From Rhodosorus marinus (taxonomy: Eukaryota > Rhodophyta > Stylonematophyceae > Stylonematales > Stylonemataceae), in assembly GCA_029953675.1 (NCBI GenBank), contig JAMWBK010000010.1, forward strand, positions 248,001 through 312,000: 64,000 nt of DNA, in the 5' to 3' direction. Position 1 is the stretch's first letter, and each line of letters begins with the position of its first letter. Position numbers and translations under genes: made by a program. Of this stretch, positions 44,996-60,058 are shown piece after piece. Below the pieces are notes generated by a model. That model worked only from the letters and a program-made list of their open reading frames with translations, ran no database searches and had not been told where the DNA came from.

Positions 44996-47900
44996 GTTGT
45001 CAGATTGTTTTCATGAGAACACTAAAGAGAACAATAGTTACTCTAACACTTCTATCACCTAGTCATGTTTCTCTTCACTGAGCCAAGTCACCCCCAAAGC
45101 TTCTCCACATGGGTCCCCTCTCGCGGCGTTTAGTAAACAACTGAAACCCTCCCGAGGCCAACTGCCCTAACAGATTGATCAATATCTGTCAGGGGGAGGA
45201 ATGAAGGTACCGGCAACCATTCATAAACATCTATTTTATTTTCAAATTAAATTATTTTGCATCCAATCCATACAGGTTACCCCTGGATTTTTCGTCTCCC
45301 GAAAACAAAGTTCCACATTTTGTTCAGCATTTTCCCACAGCAGAAAAGCCCTGCCTTGGCCCTGAATTATGTTCCAAAATTCAAAGAGCAAATCTAAGTT
45401 ACGTGGAAGAATAATTGACATATATCGTATAGGGGGGTACGTTGATCTTTAGCACTGTTCCATTTACCTCGATATTTCATCATAAATAAGGTAAATCCGC
45501 CTGAAAAACGTGACAAATACCCCTTAATCCCACGGGATGGCTTAGAAAAATGCAAGTTTGAGCGATACTTGATAATTGTACTATAATACATGTCTTAGCA
45601 AGATGAATTACGTTTAAATAATTCGCACGTGGGCGATGCGTGCTTATTCAGTTTTTAAAAAAACAAAAATTTATTGCTGGTGGCAAAAATCCTTAGTAGG
45701 CCAAGTCCTAGAAATACTCGTTTTTGTACGCAATGAGTAAAAAAAAAAGTGTTTTGTATGGATTTGATCGGTTTTTAAGAGATACGAGGTGGCTTGGAAG
45801 CGGGAGGAAAGGATGTACCTTGATAGGTGGAGTATGGAGTGTTCAACGGACCATTGGAGACAGATACAAGAGCATCAGTGCCACATTGCTCGGCCTGATT
45901 TGATCCGTTCTTCAATTTATTTTTTTTGTTTTGCGATGTGGGGATGGTCTTGGTGCACAGCGGCTTAGCCCGGCCCTGTTCAGGTAACAGTGACTAGATG
46001 CAAAGTCGGAAAATGTTCGGGCTGCTGCTCCGACTTTCCGGCACAAGGTCTTGTCATTCTTGTGCCTAAGGAGACGACGCCCTGTTGTGGGTTTGGTTTT
46101 CGAAGTGAAATTCTCTTTTCATCGTCCTCTCGATCAGTCGCGGAGGGGGTTAGAGTGGACTCTTGAGAAGTGCGCTGACTGCTAAGTTGTCGAAAGTTTG
46201 CTGCTGGCCTCAATATTCGGTCTGCAACTTCGCTTGGAGTTCAATGCGTGTCGCTTAAGACCATGCTCGTCTGGCGAGGAACACCAACGGGGCACATTGG
46301 CCTCGCCGGGACTCCCAGTAGACCTCATCCTTCGGCGAATTTCTGATCGCCTAATTGACTGAAGGACTAGGCACGCGTTGTAGATGCAGACAAACCAAAC
46401 AATCGCATGATCGAGTCCTTAAATACAAGCACATCGACAGGCGCAACTCAGAAGTAACGAATCGGACTATTCATTCTGTATTCCTTTCGAGTCTCGATGT
46501 TTCAAGCTCACAAATCTGGGTAACCTTTGAAAAACCTAGGAGCATTATCCACCGTCCGAGAATGGTCGGGTGCAAGGCTAGTAGTCTTGGCCTAAGCGTG
46601 ATACAGTCCACCTAGAAATGGTTGCTGACTAATACTCAGAAGTGAGGAAAAGTAAAGACTACCGCTTAGGCTTCCTCAGGGTCTGGTGAGAAACCTCTTC
46701 CTGGACTAGACAATACTATTGTGTGTAGCATCCCTTACCCACCTCCACGGTCAGTTTCAATGGACCATATCCAAGCTGATGTATATAATATTATTATTGA
46801 TATTATGAATAAAGGTGAAAAGAATTCCTCACCCGCGCGCGGACAGATGTCGGGAGTATCTAGCATTTCCGAACCTCGCCGAACCAGGTTGTGGAATTCC
46901 ATGTTTTTTGCGCACCACCTCAAAAACGCATTCTCCGCGTTATCTATGGCGAGCAATCGACTATGCGCTGGAAGAAAAAAGCCCACCTTGGGTTGGGACC
47001 GGTTTTGATTTATTGGGGGATTGAATGATTGGCTTATAAGTAAACTAACGGTCACTTATTGGATAAACGAAAAATGATTAAATTGTATATGTAAGTATTT
47101 TGTACTTAAGCCTTTTTATACACATATTCTATATATTATCACCAATAACAAGGATTCCATATTCTTAAGGGTTTATGAATGGTAGATTTGAACACGAAGC
47201 CTCTTCTATTGGCCCTAAACTTTACATATATTTTTGTTAATTATATCAATATAGTATGGGGGAATCGATGGAGAGTTTAGAAATGGGAACGCGGACGGAT
47301 GGCAGGGGTTGACACTAAGCTCCTAGTAGGAATGAGATTAATGAAAAGACTGCGCGGTCCATTCATCGTGAAAAGAGGGGATCGTGAGATTATGGCAGCC
47401 CCGCTCCGTTACAGATTGGCAGGAGAAAGGACAACGGAGTCCGTCACAGCTTCAGGATGCCAAGCCAGCAGCATCCTAAGTACCTCATCACCCACGTTAC
47501 ATCGTCTCAAATACTGTCTGACGAGGATTGAACACCTTGTAAAATCGTGCCCGCGGGTTTCAACTGGGCTACTAGGGACGGTTGCACAGCTGAAGGGGGG
47601 AAGCACCTCACGAACTACCCCCTGATAAACGGAAAGAGGTGCAAGCATCATCTTTGACATGGTAGAAAACTCACCTGCTATCAGCGGCGACGAAGTAGCG
47701 GAAGAACTAAGCGCGCATCTCACTTCAGATAAAACCGGCGGTAACATCGGACAACGCCGGCAACGTGAGAAAGGTTAGAACTCTCTTAAGCGAGAGAGCA
47801 GAAAACAATGCGCGCTTATTGCTTCCGCTATTTCGTCGCGGTAATACAAGTGAGTTTTCTACAATGTCACAATTAATAAGATCCCCAATTTGCTGCTTGA

Positions 47901-49526
47901 ACCCTTTTCTCAGCTATCTCTCTTACGGATCCTGCTGTTGTGTGTTTCCTTGTTACCCTCCCGCGCTCCCTCAACACGAAAACAGTCCGTTAACAACGCT
48001 TTCAAGGGAGGCCAGGAAACAAAATTTTATCCCCCCCCGGATTACGTGAAAATTTTTCGCCTCATCTAGCCAAAAGTTCAACGGACGCGTCACCAGAAGC
48101 GCCTATTCCATAGGGGAATTCATCACTAAACCCCTGGACACCACCCTGGTTTCCGGATTTCCCAGTTTAAGGACGGTGAATATCGGAAAACCCGATGCAC
48201 TTGGCCCAACCCCGTACTACCCTAATGCGAATACAGTTGTATTGTAATTTATCAATGAGATTTCTTTCCCTGAGCGAAATGCTTTGCGTGTACCTTCATT
48301 TGCTTCGAAACATTCTCATTTTGTCGGGGAGCAACCGAAATCAGCTGTGGAAGAGTGCTCGGGTCAAGTTCAGAAAGGCAAAAGTGCTTCTCCTCGACTC
48401 TGCTTGACGTGGAATTGGGCACGAGGGAGCACAGGGTGATGCCATCGAATGCATCTGTTTGCGGATGCGGGGGGGGAGGGGAGGGAAGGGCTTATATTGA
48501 GCGACCCAATCCTCTTTTTTGTGATCTCTGAGACACTCGAAAATTTCTTGTTTCTCATATCCACGAGAGCCTTGCCGTACGTCCTGACCCAAAGTTCACG
48601 GGTAACTGCTTTTCTCCTCCGACCGAGCGCAAGGGTACTCTCGCTCTGCAGATCACAACGCACAATCCGATCGGTAGTGCGTACTAGAACACAGCGAAAT
48701 TTGGCATGTAGATCCTAATGCATTTCCGTACCTCGTTCCCAACACTGCTATTCCTGCCCACTGTACTGGCCCATCCGATCGCATCCTCGAGCACCCCCTT
48801 CCTCCGCATTGCGGGCCGCAATGGATCAGTCAATATAATCACAAAACATATTAAATATTCCATGTCAATCATTTAAAAGAAACCCTGAATAATCTGTTTG
48901 ACTTCGGAAGAATCTAGAAAAAATTTGTGGATATTTTCAACGTGCACGTCGGATTCCTGTTTAATATGGGAGCCCCGAAAGCAGTTCCGGTCTTTAAAAG
49001 TTTTTATTTTATTTATAATCGTGCAAAAAGCTTCAATGTCCCCGGGGGGGGCAGCGATTGATCAAGGTTCGAACTATCTCTACAGGGTTTTCGAAAGGGT
49101 CTCAGAGGCAGAGGGAGGAAAAAAATCTAGAGGACGGGAAAAAAGTTTCATTTGTTTTGTTTATGAGTATCATTTGCCGTCTAGATTCTTGCCGATGGGA
49201 AATTTAAAACTGCAAGGGGGGGGGGGGAGGAAAGCGGGTACATTTATTTGTCGAAAATATGTACATGAAGTATTTTAATTTTTCTTTCATAATTCAAGGT
49301 ACATGGTCGGATCGACAGATGACATCCATTGCAACAGATGAGACTAAGATGGACTGAGGAGTCTCCTGTCGCAATCAGAGACTATCTGAGATAGTTGGAA
49401 TATAAGGGTTTCGGTCGTAGTCAATGTGTGCTTTGAGGTTTGGTGAGAAGGGAGAGGTGGGAGGGGGGCCTGCATTGTTTTTTTTTAGATTGGAAGTTTT
49501 TGGATTTTGCAAATCTCTGAGGAAAG
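44996..49526. other. gene-poor stretch of about 4.5 kb
   Basis: I find no gene I can support. AT-rich blocks occur at 45,220-45,260, 45,580-45,680, 47,040-47,260 and 48,840-49,030. G-runs occur at 48,470-48,490 and 49,216-49,226. An inverted repeat lies at 47,656-47,868. The end (49,300-49,526) is the G+T-rich leader of the GPI gene. The open frames at 47,299-48,049 are explained partly by the inverted repeat, since both strands read similar short words. Confidence 0.4.
47656..47868. repeat. imperfect inverted repeat with ~60-bp arms
   Basis: The left arm 47,656-47,717 and right arm 47,809-47,868 are reverse complements at roughly 80 percent. Shared words are GTGAGTTTTCTAC, TTCGTCGC, TCCGCTA and TGCGCGCTTA. 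The spacer contains further nested pairing (CCGGCG with CGCCGG, CTCAC with GTGAG). No transposase is seen. It could be a foldback/MITE-like element, a remnant of inverted duplication or a long hairpin RNA source. Confidence 0.6.
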
Positions 49527-52206
<2,680 letters not shown>

Positions 52207-52400
52207 TGCTCCGTTTTCTACTGTCCTTTGACCCTCGTTGTATTAATTGCTGAATTCTGCTCTGGCAGGGATCGCTGAAGAGGCTTCCTCTACTCAGCGA
52301 GTTGTAGACACCATCCTTATGCCATCCTTATGTCAGGAGTACTAAAGGTGAAAGATATGGTACACGGCTTTACGCAGGAGCATGCTCGCGACGGAATCCA

Positions 52401-55400
52401 TTACGCGAACTGCACCCGTCTCGGGGCCTCAACTACTGTCGCACGCTGACCACTAGGTTTGCCCTCCTTGATCAGCTTGAGGGACATCAGAATATTCTTC
52501 CTCTTTTTTTCCTCTGCTTTCTTCTTCTGCTTTTCCATCGGAGGTTCCTTCTCACTAGCAGTGCTGTTCTCTGAGTCCACCTTTTCCGGGTCTTCCATAA
52601 ACGATTCTATGGTCTCGTTGACAACGAGCTTCTCTACCTCGACTGTAGTTTTGGCACCAAGTCTATGCGCTCGAGAAATCACTTGTAGCTCCATAGCACG
52701 ATCCCAGATTGGCTCCATGATGAACATATACTTAACAAAGCTCAGGTCGTGCCCAAGAGCGCTTGCCACATCCTAAGGAAGCGCGAGAGTTGAGTCGCAA
52801 GATATCTAGCAGAATAAAAGGTGCGACGGCAATTTCGTATTACCATAAGCAGAAGAGGGCGGTTCACTTTCCTTCGAAAGCACTGCATGGCAAGATCCTT
52901 TTTCGCCTTGTGCGTGGGTGCGTAGTATTCCAAGGCTTCGGGAGCTGTTTCGTAAGAGCAGAAACAAGAATAGGCCCTTTTTAACTCCCGCGGGAAAGTG
53001 AACCAATGTGAAATAGTACGGTGCTGGCCCAAACCTGGAGTCAGGAACCGCTTTTCCGCGTCGGACATTTCCGGGACAGTCGAGGAGAAGAACTCCTCCA
53101 GCAGCGGTGCAGTCTGTTCTCGAATCATTTCCAGATGCTCAAGGTAGTGGGAAAATATAATAACCTTGTGAAAAACTCTGCGATACGCTCCATCTCTCCA
53201 GACTCTGCACACGGAATAATTGCAAAAAAACACACGTGAGCCTCAAGAGCCCATCCGGGAATCAAAGAGAGCTCATTCTTATATGTGCTGCTCAATGTCC
53301 GCTTCAATGCGAGATGGGTTCACTTACTTGACGCTAAAGATCTCCCGCAGGCGTTCCAAAAGATAGGAAATTTTGGCTGACGCAGTGATGTTATAAGTTC
53401 GTTTCCAGTGTGACTAGGACCACAAAAGATGATAGTGTTCAGCCCCAAGAAGTTGAGTTCTTCGAAAATGGACCGGAAAACTACCTGGTTGTATGACGGC
53501 TGCATTTCAATCAGCTTCTCCGGATATCCCATAGAATCGAGGTCGTACAATCTACCGCATTGCGTGCACTTGGTCCGATTCTTCTCCGTACATTCGGCAC
53601 ACATCAGGTGTGCACATGGGGTTAATATAAGACATCGTGAAAAGTACCCACAAACGCAGCAGTTGTAACCATCGATTAGCCTCGATGCTATTTTACCCAG
53701 TTGACCGGTAACCACGCTGTCGGCAATTCGGACCTGGTATACCAGAAAGAATGAAAACATCAGTACGGACTTCGAAACAATCTCTCCATGTCGGCTGGGA
53801 AGACCTTGCCGATCTGTTCCTTACCCCAGATCCTAGGATGGTTGGAGAAGGTGCAACATACAAGACCCCTGGTATGTCAGGATTGACGTCGACCTCTATC
53901 GCGTGGACTGCCCCATCCACTTCCACGTCGATTTCACTAAGCGCGTGAAGTAGCTCCTTCTCATTAATCCTCAGGTCGATGTGGCCGGCAAGGCAACAGG
54001 ACTTTCGCAAGTTGGTAAGGGCTTCACGGCACTGCTTGGCATTTTGCGGCCGAATAAGCGAGTGCGTCTTATCATGATTGAAATTCTCTGCTAGCAGGAG
54101 GTTTCTCTGTACAATTTCAACCACTTCGTTGTACTGGTTCGCGGCATAAGCGGTAAGGTTGAGTTTCTTGGTCCTCACCACCAGGTCCGGAATCGCAGCT
54201 ATCTTGTCCTTCTCGTTTCTAATCATGACCCTTCGCAGGAGCTCTCGGAGACGATCAGCACCATTTGGCTGCAAGCGCACCAGGGACAGACTCCGTTAGT
54301 TGCACGCAGAAAATTCACAAGAGGTTTGCACTTGATCGCAGATTGCTTACGATGTAAGCTTCGTAAGGTCTCTGGATTCCAGCATCCCAAACCTTGGAAG
54401 AACTCCCGTAAACGGGATCCTTGATAAAGGTTAGAAGAGGGAAAAGATGTCTCACGTCCGAATTTGGTGTGCTTGGCGTCGGCGTCCCTGTCATAACCCA
54501 TCTTCGATCTGCCCGCAAGGAATTGCATACGGTCCTGGGAAACCATGATTGATCGACGTTTGATCATGAGGAGGCTGCTTGGTTCCACAACAGAAGCAAA
54601 GAACGGGCAAAACAAGTGTAGGAACGATCTAGTCGCTTACTTGAGATCCGTGGGCCCTATCGAACCTAGCTTATGTCCTTCATCAAGAATGATTCTCAGC
54701 CAGTGAACTCGGAGAAGTTGGGAATCTCCAGTCCGCATTTTCTGATACTCAATAGAAAGTCGATTGAAAGTAGTCACGACCAGGTCCATCTCCGCAAGTA
54801 AAGAAGCCGGGTACTTGGCGGTGTTGCCCGAAATTAACAAAGCCTGGAAAGGGCCGGGGCGGATGTGAAGTTCCTGTTCAATGGAGTGATTTGCGGATGA
54901 TTTTGTTAGGAAAAATTGATTTTTCACGATGAAGAGGAGGATCTTCCAACCAGTCTTGACGTCACCTTTTTCAAGAGAAAGATTTCTCACTTACCATTTG
55001 ATTTCTCCAATGGTCAACAAGAGTTGACGGCACAACTACTAGAGTTGCTTTCGATGTATAAACGCCGTGATTGCCCAAATTAGTGTTCGTCGGTGAAGGA
55101 AGAGTTGACGGGCCTCTACCGCCGTAAAAGTCTGGTCTCGATACCCTTCTCTTTTTTGGTGTGACAAGTTCGTCATCAGTCTATGGACAACGATAACCTC
55201 GGAGTTCAGCGGCTTCCGGGGAAGACGATAGGTTCCAAGTTTTACGAAATTCTTCTAGCTCCAGAGCTGCTTACCGAAGCTCTCCTCCTGCTCCTCGGAG
55301 TACTTCGATGAACGCCGATGGCCTCAAACCGTTGTGATTCTACTCGGTCAATATCTTCCATGGTCATGTACGTTCCATCATCGAGTATCCTCGAGCTTTG

Positions 55401-56509
55401 AGGAGGGGAGGAACGAAGACCCGACGTTCTAAGCACCAATGCAAGACTGGTTATTGTCTTCCCCAACCCAGGCTCGTCACAGAACAATCCACCACGACAA
55501 TCCTCCAAGTCTTCAAAGGGCACAAGTGAGCCTTGCTTCGTAGCCATGTTCAAGGCATAATCAATCTAGACATCAAGCATGCACAGGCGCGTGAGTAACC
55601 CCAGAAGATTCATCGGAGAGCTACTTTCTTCACACACCTTCAATCCTTCGGCTGTCCCGCTGAATATATGAAGAAGCGGATTTCTCATCTCGCGATTCTC
55701 CTCTCTCTGCATCATCCATTCGACTGCAGCTACCTGATGCGGATACAGTTTTAACCTGAGGACAGAGGAGCGTTTTTCCCGTTAGCGAAAAACGCCTCTA
55801 CCTTATCGCCGTGGATTAAAGTGTGCCTTTTGCTTACTTGAGATATGGTATTGTAGTCTCGGAGATCGACTCGAGGTATCGACAAGTTCCCGCAAACGCC
55901 CTTAATGACCTGGGATCCAAGAACCTTGAAATTTGTCGAAGTGTAGATTCCGGGAGATCCAAAAGGAAAGGTCCCTTCATTCCATTCTTGAGCTTTGCAG
56001 CCTCGTGCAAGGCCAGGTTCTGATAGTTTACAGATCGCTGAGCCGCGAGAACCTCAAGAGGGGATGGAAGCGATTTAAATAATGTGGAGAGATTGAAAGG
56101 CGAATTTTTCGACTGTTTGGGATGGCCTTTGGTCTCCTTGCAGTCAACGCATCCATAAAATCCGCAAACCCCAACGTGAAAGTCAGAACTGAATCCTAGC
56201 CGCGCTAAATGAGATAACTGATTAACGAAGACCAAAGCGCAGAATCATATTCTCAGTTCGTTTCCTCTTTGGAAGCGCCCCTCAGCGGATTGCCAAATCA
56301 AACACTTGAAAGAATAGACTACTCACTACAAAGACCTCCCTCGCCGAGTGCTCACAGGAATCGTGGCTGACATTAACGAACAATTCTGCTCTCTCCCCGT
56401 CCCTACCATCGATTAGTTTACTAACTTCCGAGCTCACCCTTCCTCTCTTCAGTCTACTTATAGCCTCGTGATCCGTGCTCACAGCTACATCCCCCAGCCA
56501 AATTAGCAT
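52401..56509 (-). CDS. F-box/SNF2 helicase/RING protein, multi-exon, intact copy
   Basis: Large multi-exon gene. It combines an F-box-like block (LLDLPESTLRQISRFLDPRS, near 55,930) with a SNF2 ATPase, a RING finger and helicase C, the same combination as the plant F-box/SNF2/RING protein (Arabidopsis At3g54460 type). Seen: start MLIWLGDVAVSTDHE, a Cys pair block VGVCGFYGCVDCKET, Walker A region FCDEPGLGKTITSLALV, and DEGH box LRIILDEGHKLG (motif II). Next MRADRRWVMTGTPTPS (motif III), LRELLRRVMIRNEKDKI, and RING CCVCGYFSRC...CAHLMCAECTEKNRTKC. Motif VI is present as MELQVISRAHRLGAKTTVEV. Likely nuclear, coupling chromatin or DNA remodelling with ubiquitin transfer (inference). One intron, 54,269-54,350, contains the left boundary of the large duplication. 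Confidence 0.9.
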
Positions 56510-58238
56510 ATTCTCTATTTTACCCCTCCTAGTCCCTCACATAGCTCATAGAAACAATCTCCGAGCTCACAACAGCAGTTCCTTATCCGCATATCCTCCA
56601 CAAAGGTTAAAAGCACAAATAAATAAGCGGAAACCTTCTGCCAAAATTCCTGCCAAAATTCCTGGAGAACCTTCCCCTAAGCTGCTCGTAAGGCATGTCG
56701 ACCCTGCCCGGCAACACGCAAAATGTTTTGCCTACGTGACCATTCGTAACACATCAAGCTCGTTTAGACCACTGTTATAGGAAAACCCAATAAAATCCTA
56801 TAACAACTTCCAAAAATATATTTTATTCATATATGATCGTGTGTGTTAGCTGCACAGAAACTTTGGTGGGTGTAGGCGGTCGCTGTTTCCTCCAGTCACC
56901 CAAACTGGGCCAGTCTAGCCCCACCAACTTGGCCACTTTTACAGCCGCGTGACTGCCAACGTGCTTCGCATGTCAAACTCGATGAGATTGGTGTTATAGG
57001 AAGAACCGGGTGTTTCCTATGAATACGTTAGAGCAAGTAGATTTCTTCATATACGAATTTTTTTCCAGGCGGTTGGTGATGTCGGGCGTTTCCACGTGGG
57101 GTTTCGGTGCAGGTGTCTTAGGGGGGGAGGATGGAAAAGATGATGTGCCGGTGGTCGTCCGTATTCATTTATCGAAGGATGGACTCTTTACAGTGAAAAA
57201 TTGCGCAGTACCGCTAATGAGTCGCTTGCTTTCTGCGCTATGTTGTTGCTGGAACTCCATATGCTTTCTACCTCCATAGGATACTCTATACACCCTCTAG
57301 CAGGGTAGGGAAGGTTTCGGTTGAATTTACGTAGGCTACCGGACTGCTGGAACTCGGTTTTTTTAGAGGGTCACTCACCGTAGAGCATTTCTGGGAACTC
57401 GATAAACTCCGTTCTCCAAATTCCGGCTTGGGAAGGCAACGATTGTGCCACTGAGTTCAGGACCCGGCTTTAGGCGTGCAGGATCAGGCTACTCTGCTCC
57501 ATAGATTCTGAATACAAATAGTGGTGGTAGGATACCGACTCAAAGTCATGAACCTGTACATTCAAAGGTGCCCATTCGTTCGTTCAACATGAGATAGAGC
57601 ACCGTTGAGCCTGACTATTGATCCGTTCTTCCCGAGTGAAGGCTTGATTATCAAGTCTAACTTGGAGCTGAAGCTCGCTTTCGGACACCTATATTAATAA
57701 ATGAAAACGCTCCCGAAAGAAACCAAACACTGCGCGGGCGTGTCCAGAACCACCGTAGAATTATAGGGTCGTGGGATCGCTCTCAATATCATGTTGTGGC
57801 GGTTTGCAACACCGAGCGTCACTCAGTAAATAGAACAATCCAACAATTACGATCCAACTCTTTTATTATCACTCATTGCTGCGCTCATTTTACCCAAGAG
57901 GGTCAATCCCTAGAAGCCAACATCACATGCAGATAATAATGATTGAACTTAAACGTATATGATTGACGTATGTAATTCTATCTTTTTCAATGTTTTACAG
58001 GATCCAATCTCCCATTCAATTTTCTTAAACCAAATCTAGATTTTAAAATTTTGCCAGATTTTTTAAATCCCTTTTCTGCGTAACGGCAGAGTCCAAGCTG
58101 GGTTGATTGGGTTGTGGTTGGGGGTGGTCCGGGTTTGTGGGCAGTGCAGAGTTCCAGAGGGAAGGCGGTAAGCAATCTGTTGTATGGAATCAGATGGATG
58201 AGGTTTGTGACAATTGACTTCTATGAGGTTGGAGACTG
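54273..58238. repeat. copy A of the large direct duplication
   Basis: This segment recurs at 60,032-64,000 in the same orientation. The offset is 5,759 bp, becoming 5,760 after a C-run (4 C here, 5 C there, near 56,672) and 5,762 after a G-run (7 G here, 9 G there, near 57,121). I saw no base substitutions when comparing. It covers the 5' two-thirds of the SNF2 gene and the divergent promoter region up to 19 bp before the kinesin start codon. The true unit probably runs to 60,031. Confidence 0.97.
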
Positions 58239-58256
58239 CTGGTTGATCTGGGAACC
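56510..58256. promoter_or_regulatory. divergent intergenic region between SNF2 and kinesin
   Basis: Both genes start from this region. AT-rich sequence at 56,790-56,830 and 57,840-58,060; AATAATGATTGAAC at 57,935-57,948 is identical to a word upstream of ClpP, about 310 bp before each ATG. Sequence 58,080-58,230 is G+T-rich. No conserved gene found; the frame 57,010-57,279 (plus) has no motif. The whole region is present twice in the window. Confidence 0.45.
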
Positions 58257-60058
58257 ATGGACCCAATGGATGTGGTAAGCAAGTTGGCTGAAAAGGAAGA
58301 AGGGGTCAAGGTTTGCATCCGTGTTCGACCATTGAACGGAGGACATTCTGAAGATGATGAAATCACAGGTATGGTTTACTCTAGATCGATTTTTTTCGAG
58401 TACAACTTCCTCCAACTCACAATTATTGGTTAACCTTCGGTGCAGCCAACGGGTGGACAACATCGGGGGATACTATATCGCATGCGAGCGGCGGCGTTTC
58501 TTTCAATTTTGACAACGTTTTCACACCGCCATGTCGGAATCAGGATTTGTACGACTCTATTGCCTCGTCGATCATCAAATCCGCAGTAGATGGTTTCAAC
58601 GGGGTTATATTTGCATACGGTCAAACTTCCTCCGGCAAGACGCATACAATGTTGGGAAATGAAGGAGACTCTGGCATAACCCCGCTCGCTATCCAGGACG
58701 TGTTTAGACACGTCCTAAAATCAACGGAACGAGAGTTTCTCGTTCGTGTCTCGTACATAGAAATATACAACGAGGTGATTAAGGACTTGCTATGCAAGGG
58801 GCAAGACAACCTCAAGATTCACCAGGACTTCACAGGTAGAGTGTTTGTGGACGCCAGAGAGGAGGTGGTAACTTGCGCTGCAGACGTCCTCGCAATCATG
58901 AATCTTGGGGAGGAGCAGAGAACTTTTGGCGCAACAAACATGAACGAGCGCTCTTCCCGCTCGCATACCATCTTCACAATCCACATCGAGTCAAGAACGA
59001 GGGGTGAACATGTAAATGCCGATGATGGTGTTGCGGTTTGCGCCTCTACCCTTTCTCTGGTGGACCTTGCAGGCTCAGAGAGAGCCAGCCACACCGGGGC
59101 AGAGGGAGTGCGGCTTAAAGAAGGAGGTCATATCAATAAGTCTCTCTTGACTCTGGGAACCGTTATCAACAAGCTCAGTGAAGGCGTCACAGGTCATATT
59201 CCGTACCGCGACTCCAAGCTCACGAGAATCCTGCAACCTGCGCTTGGCGGGAACGCGAGAACTGGGGTAATTTGCGCGATTACGCCGGCCAAGATGCACA
59301 TAGAAGAGTCTATCTCGACTCTCAAGTTTGCTAGCAGAGCAAAATGCGTACAAAACAAGACCTCGAGAATAGAGATATTGGACGATCGGGCTATGCTCCG
59401 TCGATGCCAGAAGGAACTCGAGCACGTCAAGCAAAAACTGGAGCAGACAGGTATACATAGCGATCTTCATCGTATTTTCCGTTAATATTAGACCCTTGAC
59501 ACAACCATATTGTCAACTAGGATGCGAATCTGCTCTTGAGGATTCGCAGGAGGTGCAAGAGTTGAGACTTCGAATGGAGACGGAGATCGAGAAGTCATCG
59601 GAACTACAAGAAAAGGTGGATAAACTGTCACAGATGATCGTGTCCCACAAAGGTGAACCTGTATCATCGGAACCGGGACAGAAGCGCCCAAGAAGCCGGC
59701 GGAGAGAAACAATCGGTTGTGGAACGAATGAGATCGGAAGGACTAGTCGCAGGGAGGACAACAGTAATTCGGAAAGAATTGGGAGGCTCACAAAAGAGGT
59801 CGTCACAGTTAAGAAGGAGGCAGTGGACGCCATCAAGGAGAAAGAAACGATGCGGCGACATATGGAAGTGCAACGTGAGGCTCTACGCCACGAGCTTGAG
59901 GTAAGGATTTGAAAGAAATTTGTTCACCTTTAATCGGCTTGCGGAGCTGGCAACAGCATCAAGTAACTCTTAGCTCACGTGTGCATTGATAGGCACTGGA
60001 GATGCACGCAGAAGAACTGGAAAGAACGAGAAAGCGCACCAGGGACAGACTCCGTTAG
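58257..60058 (+). CDS. kinesin-7 (CENP-E)-like motor, truncated at the duplication junction
   Basis: Exons 58,257-58,368, 58,446-59,450, 59,521-59,900 and 59,993-60,058 join in frame to 520 residues. The N-terminal motor domain is complete: VKVCIRVRPLNG, P-loop AYGQTSSGKTHTM, switch I NERSSRSHTIF, switch II LVDLAGSERAS, LKEGGHINKSLLTLGTVIN and IPYRDSKLTRILQPALGGN. The neck and early coiled coil follow (VQELRLRMETEIEKSSELQE). The overall look is kinesin-7/CENP-E, a plus-end motor of spindles. In the last exon the first 39 bases are kinesin coiled coil. From 60,032 the sequence is the duplicated SNF2 intron end, adding about eight foreign residues (KRTRDRLR) before TAG at 60,056. The normal gene should be several hundred residues longer. 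A complete kinesin copy is predicted to start at about 64,019, just outside the window. Confidence 0.9.

Noticed and set aside
47299-48049. open frames on both strands sharing the word EFSTM
   Set aside because: The similarity is produced by the inverted repeat at 47,656-47,868; no other coding evidence.
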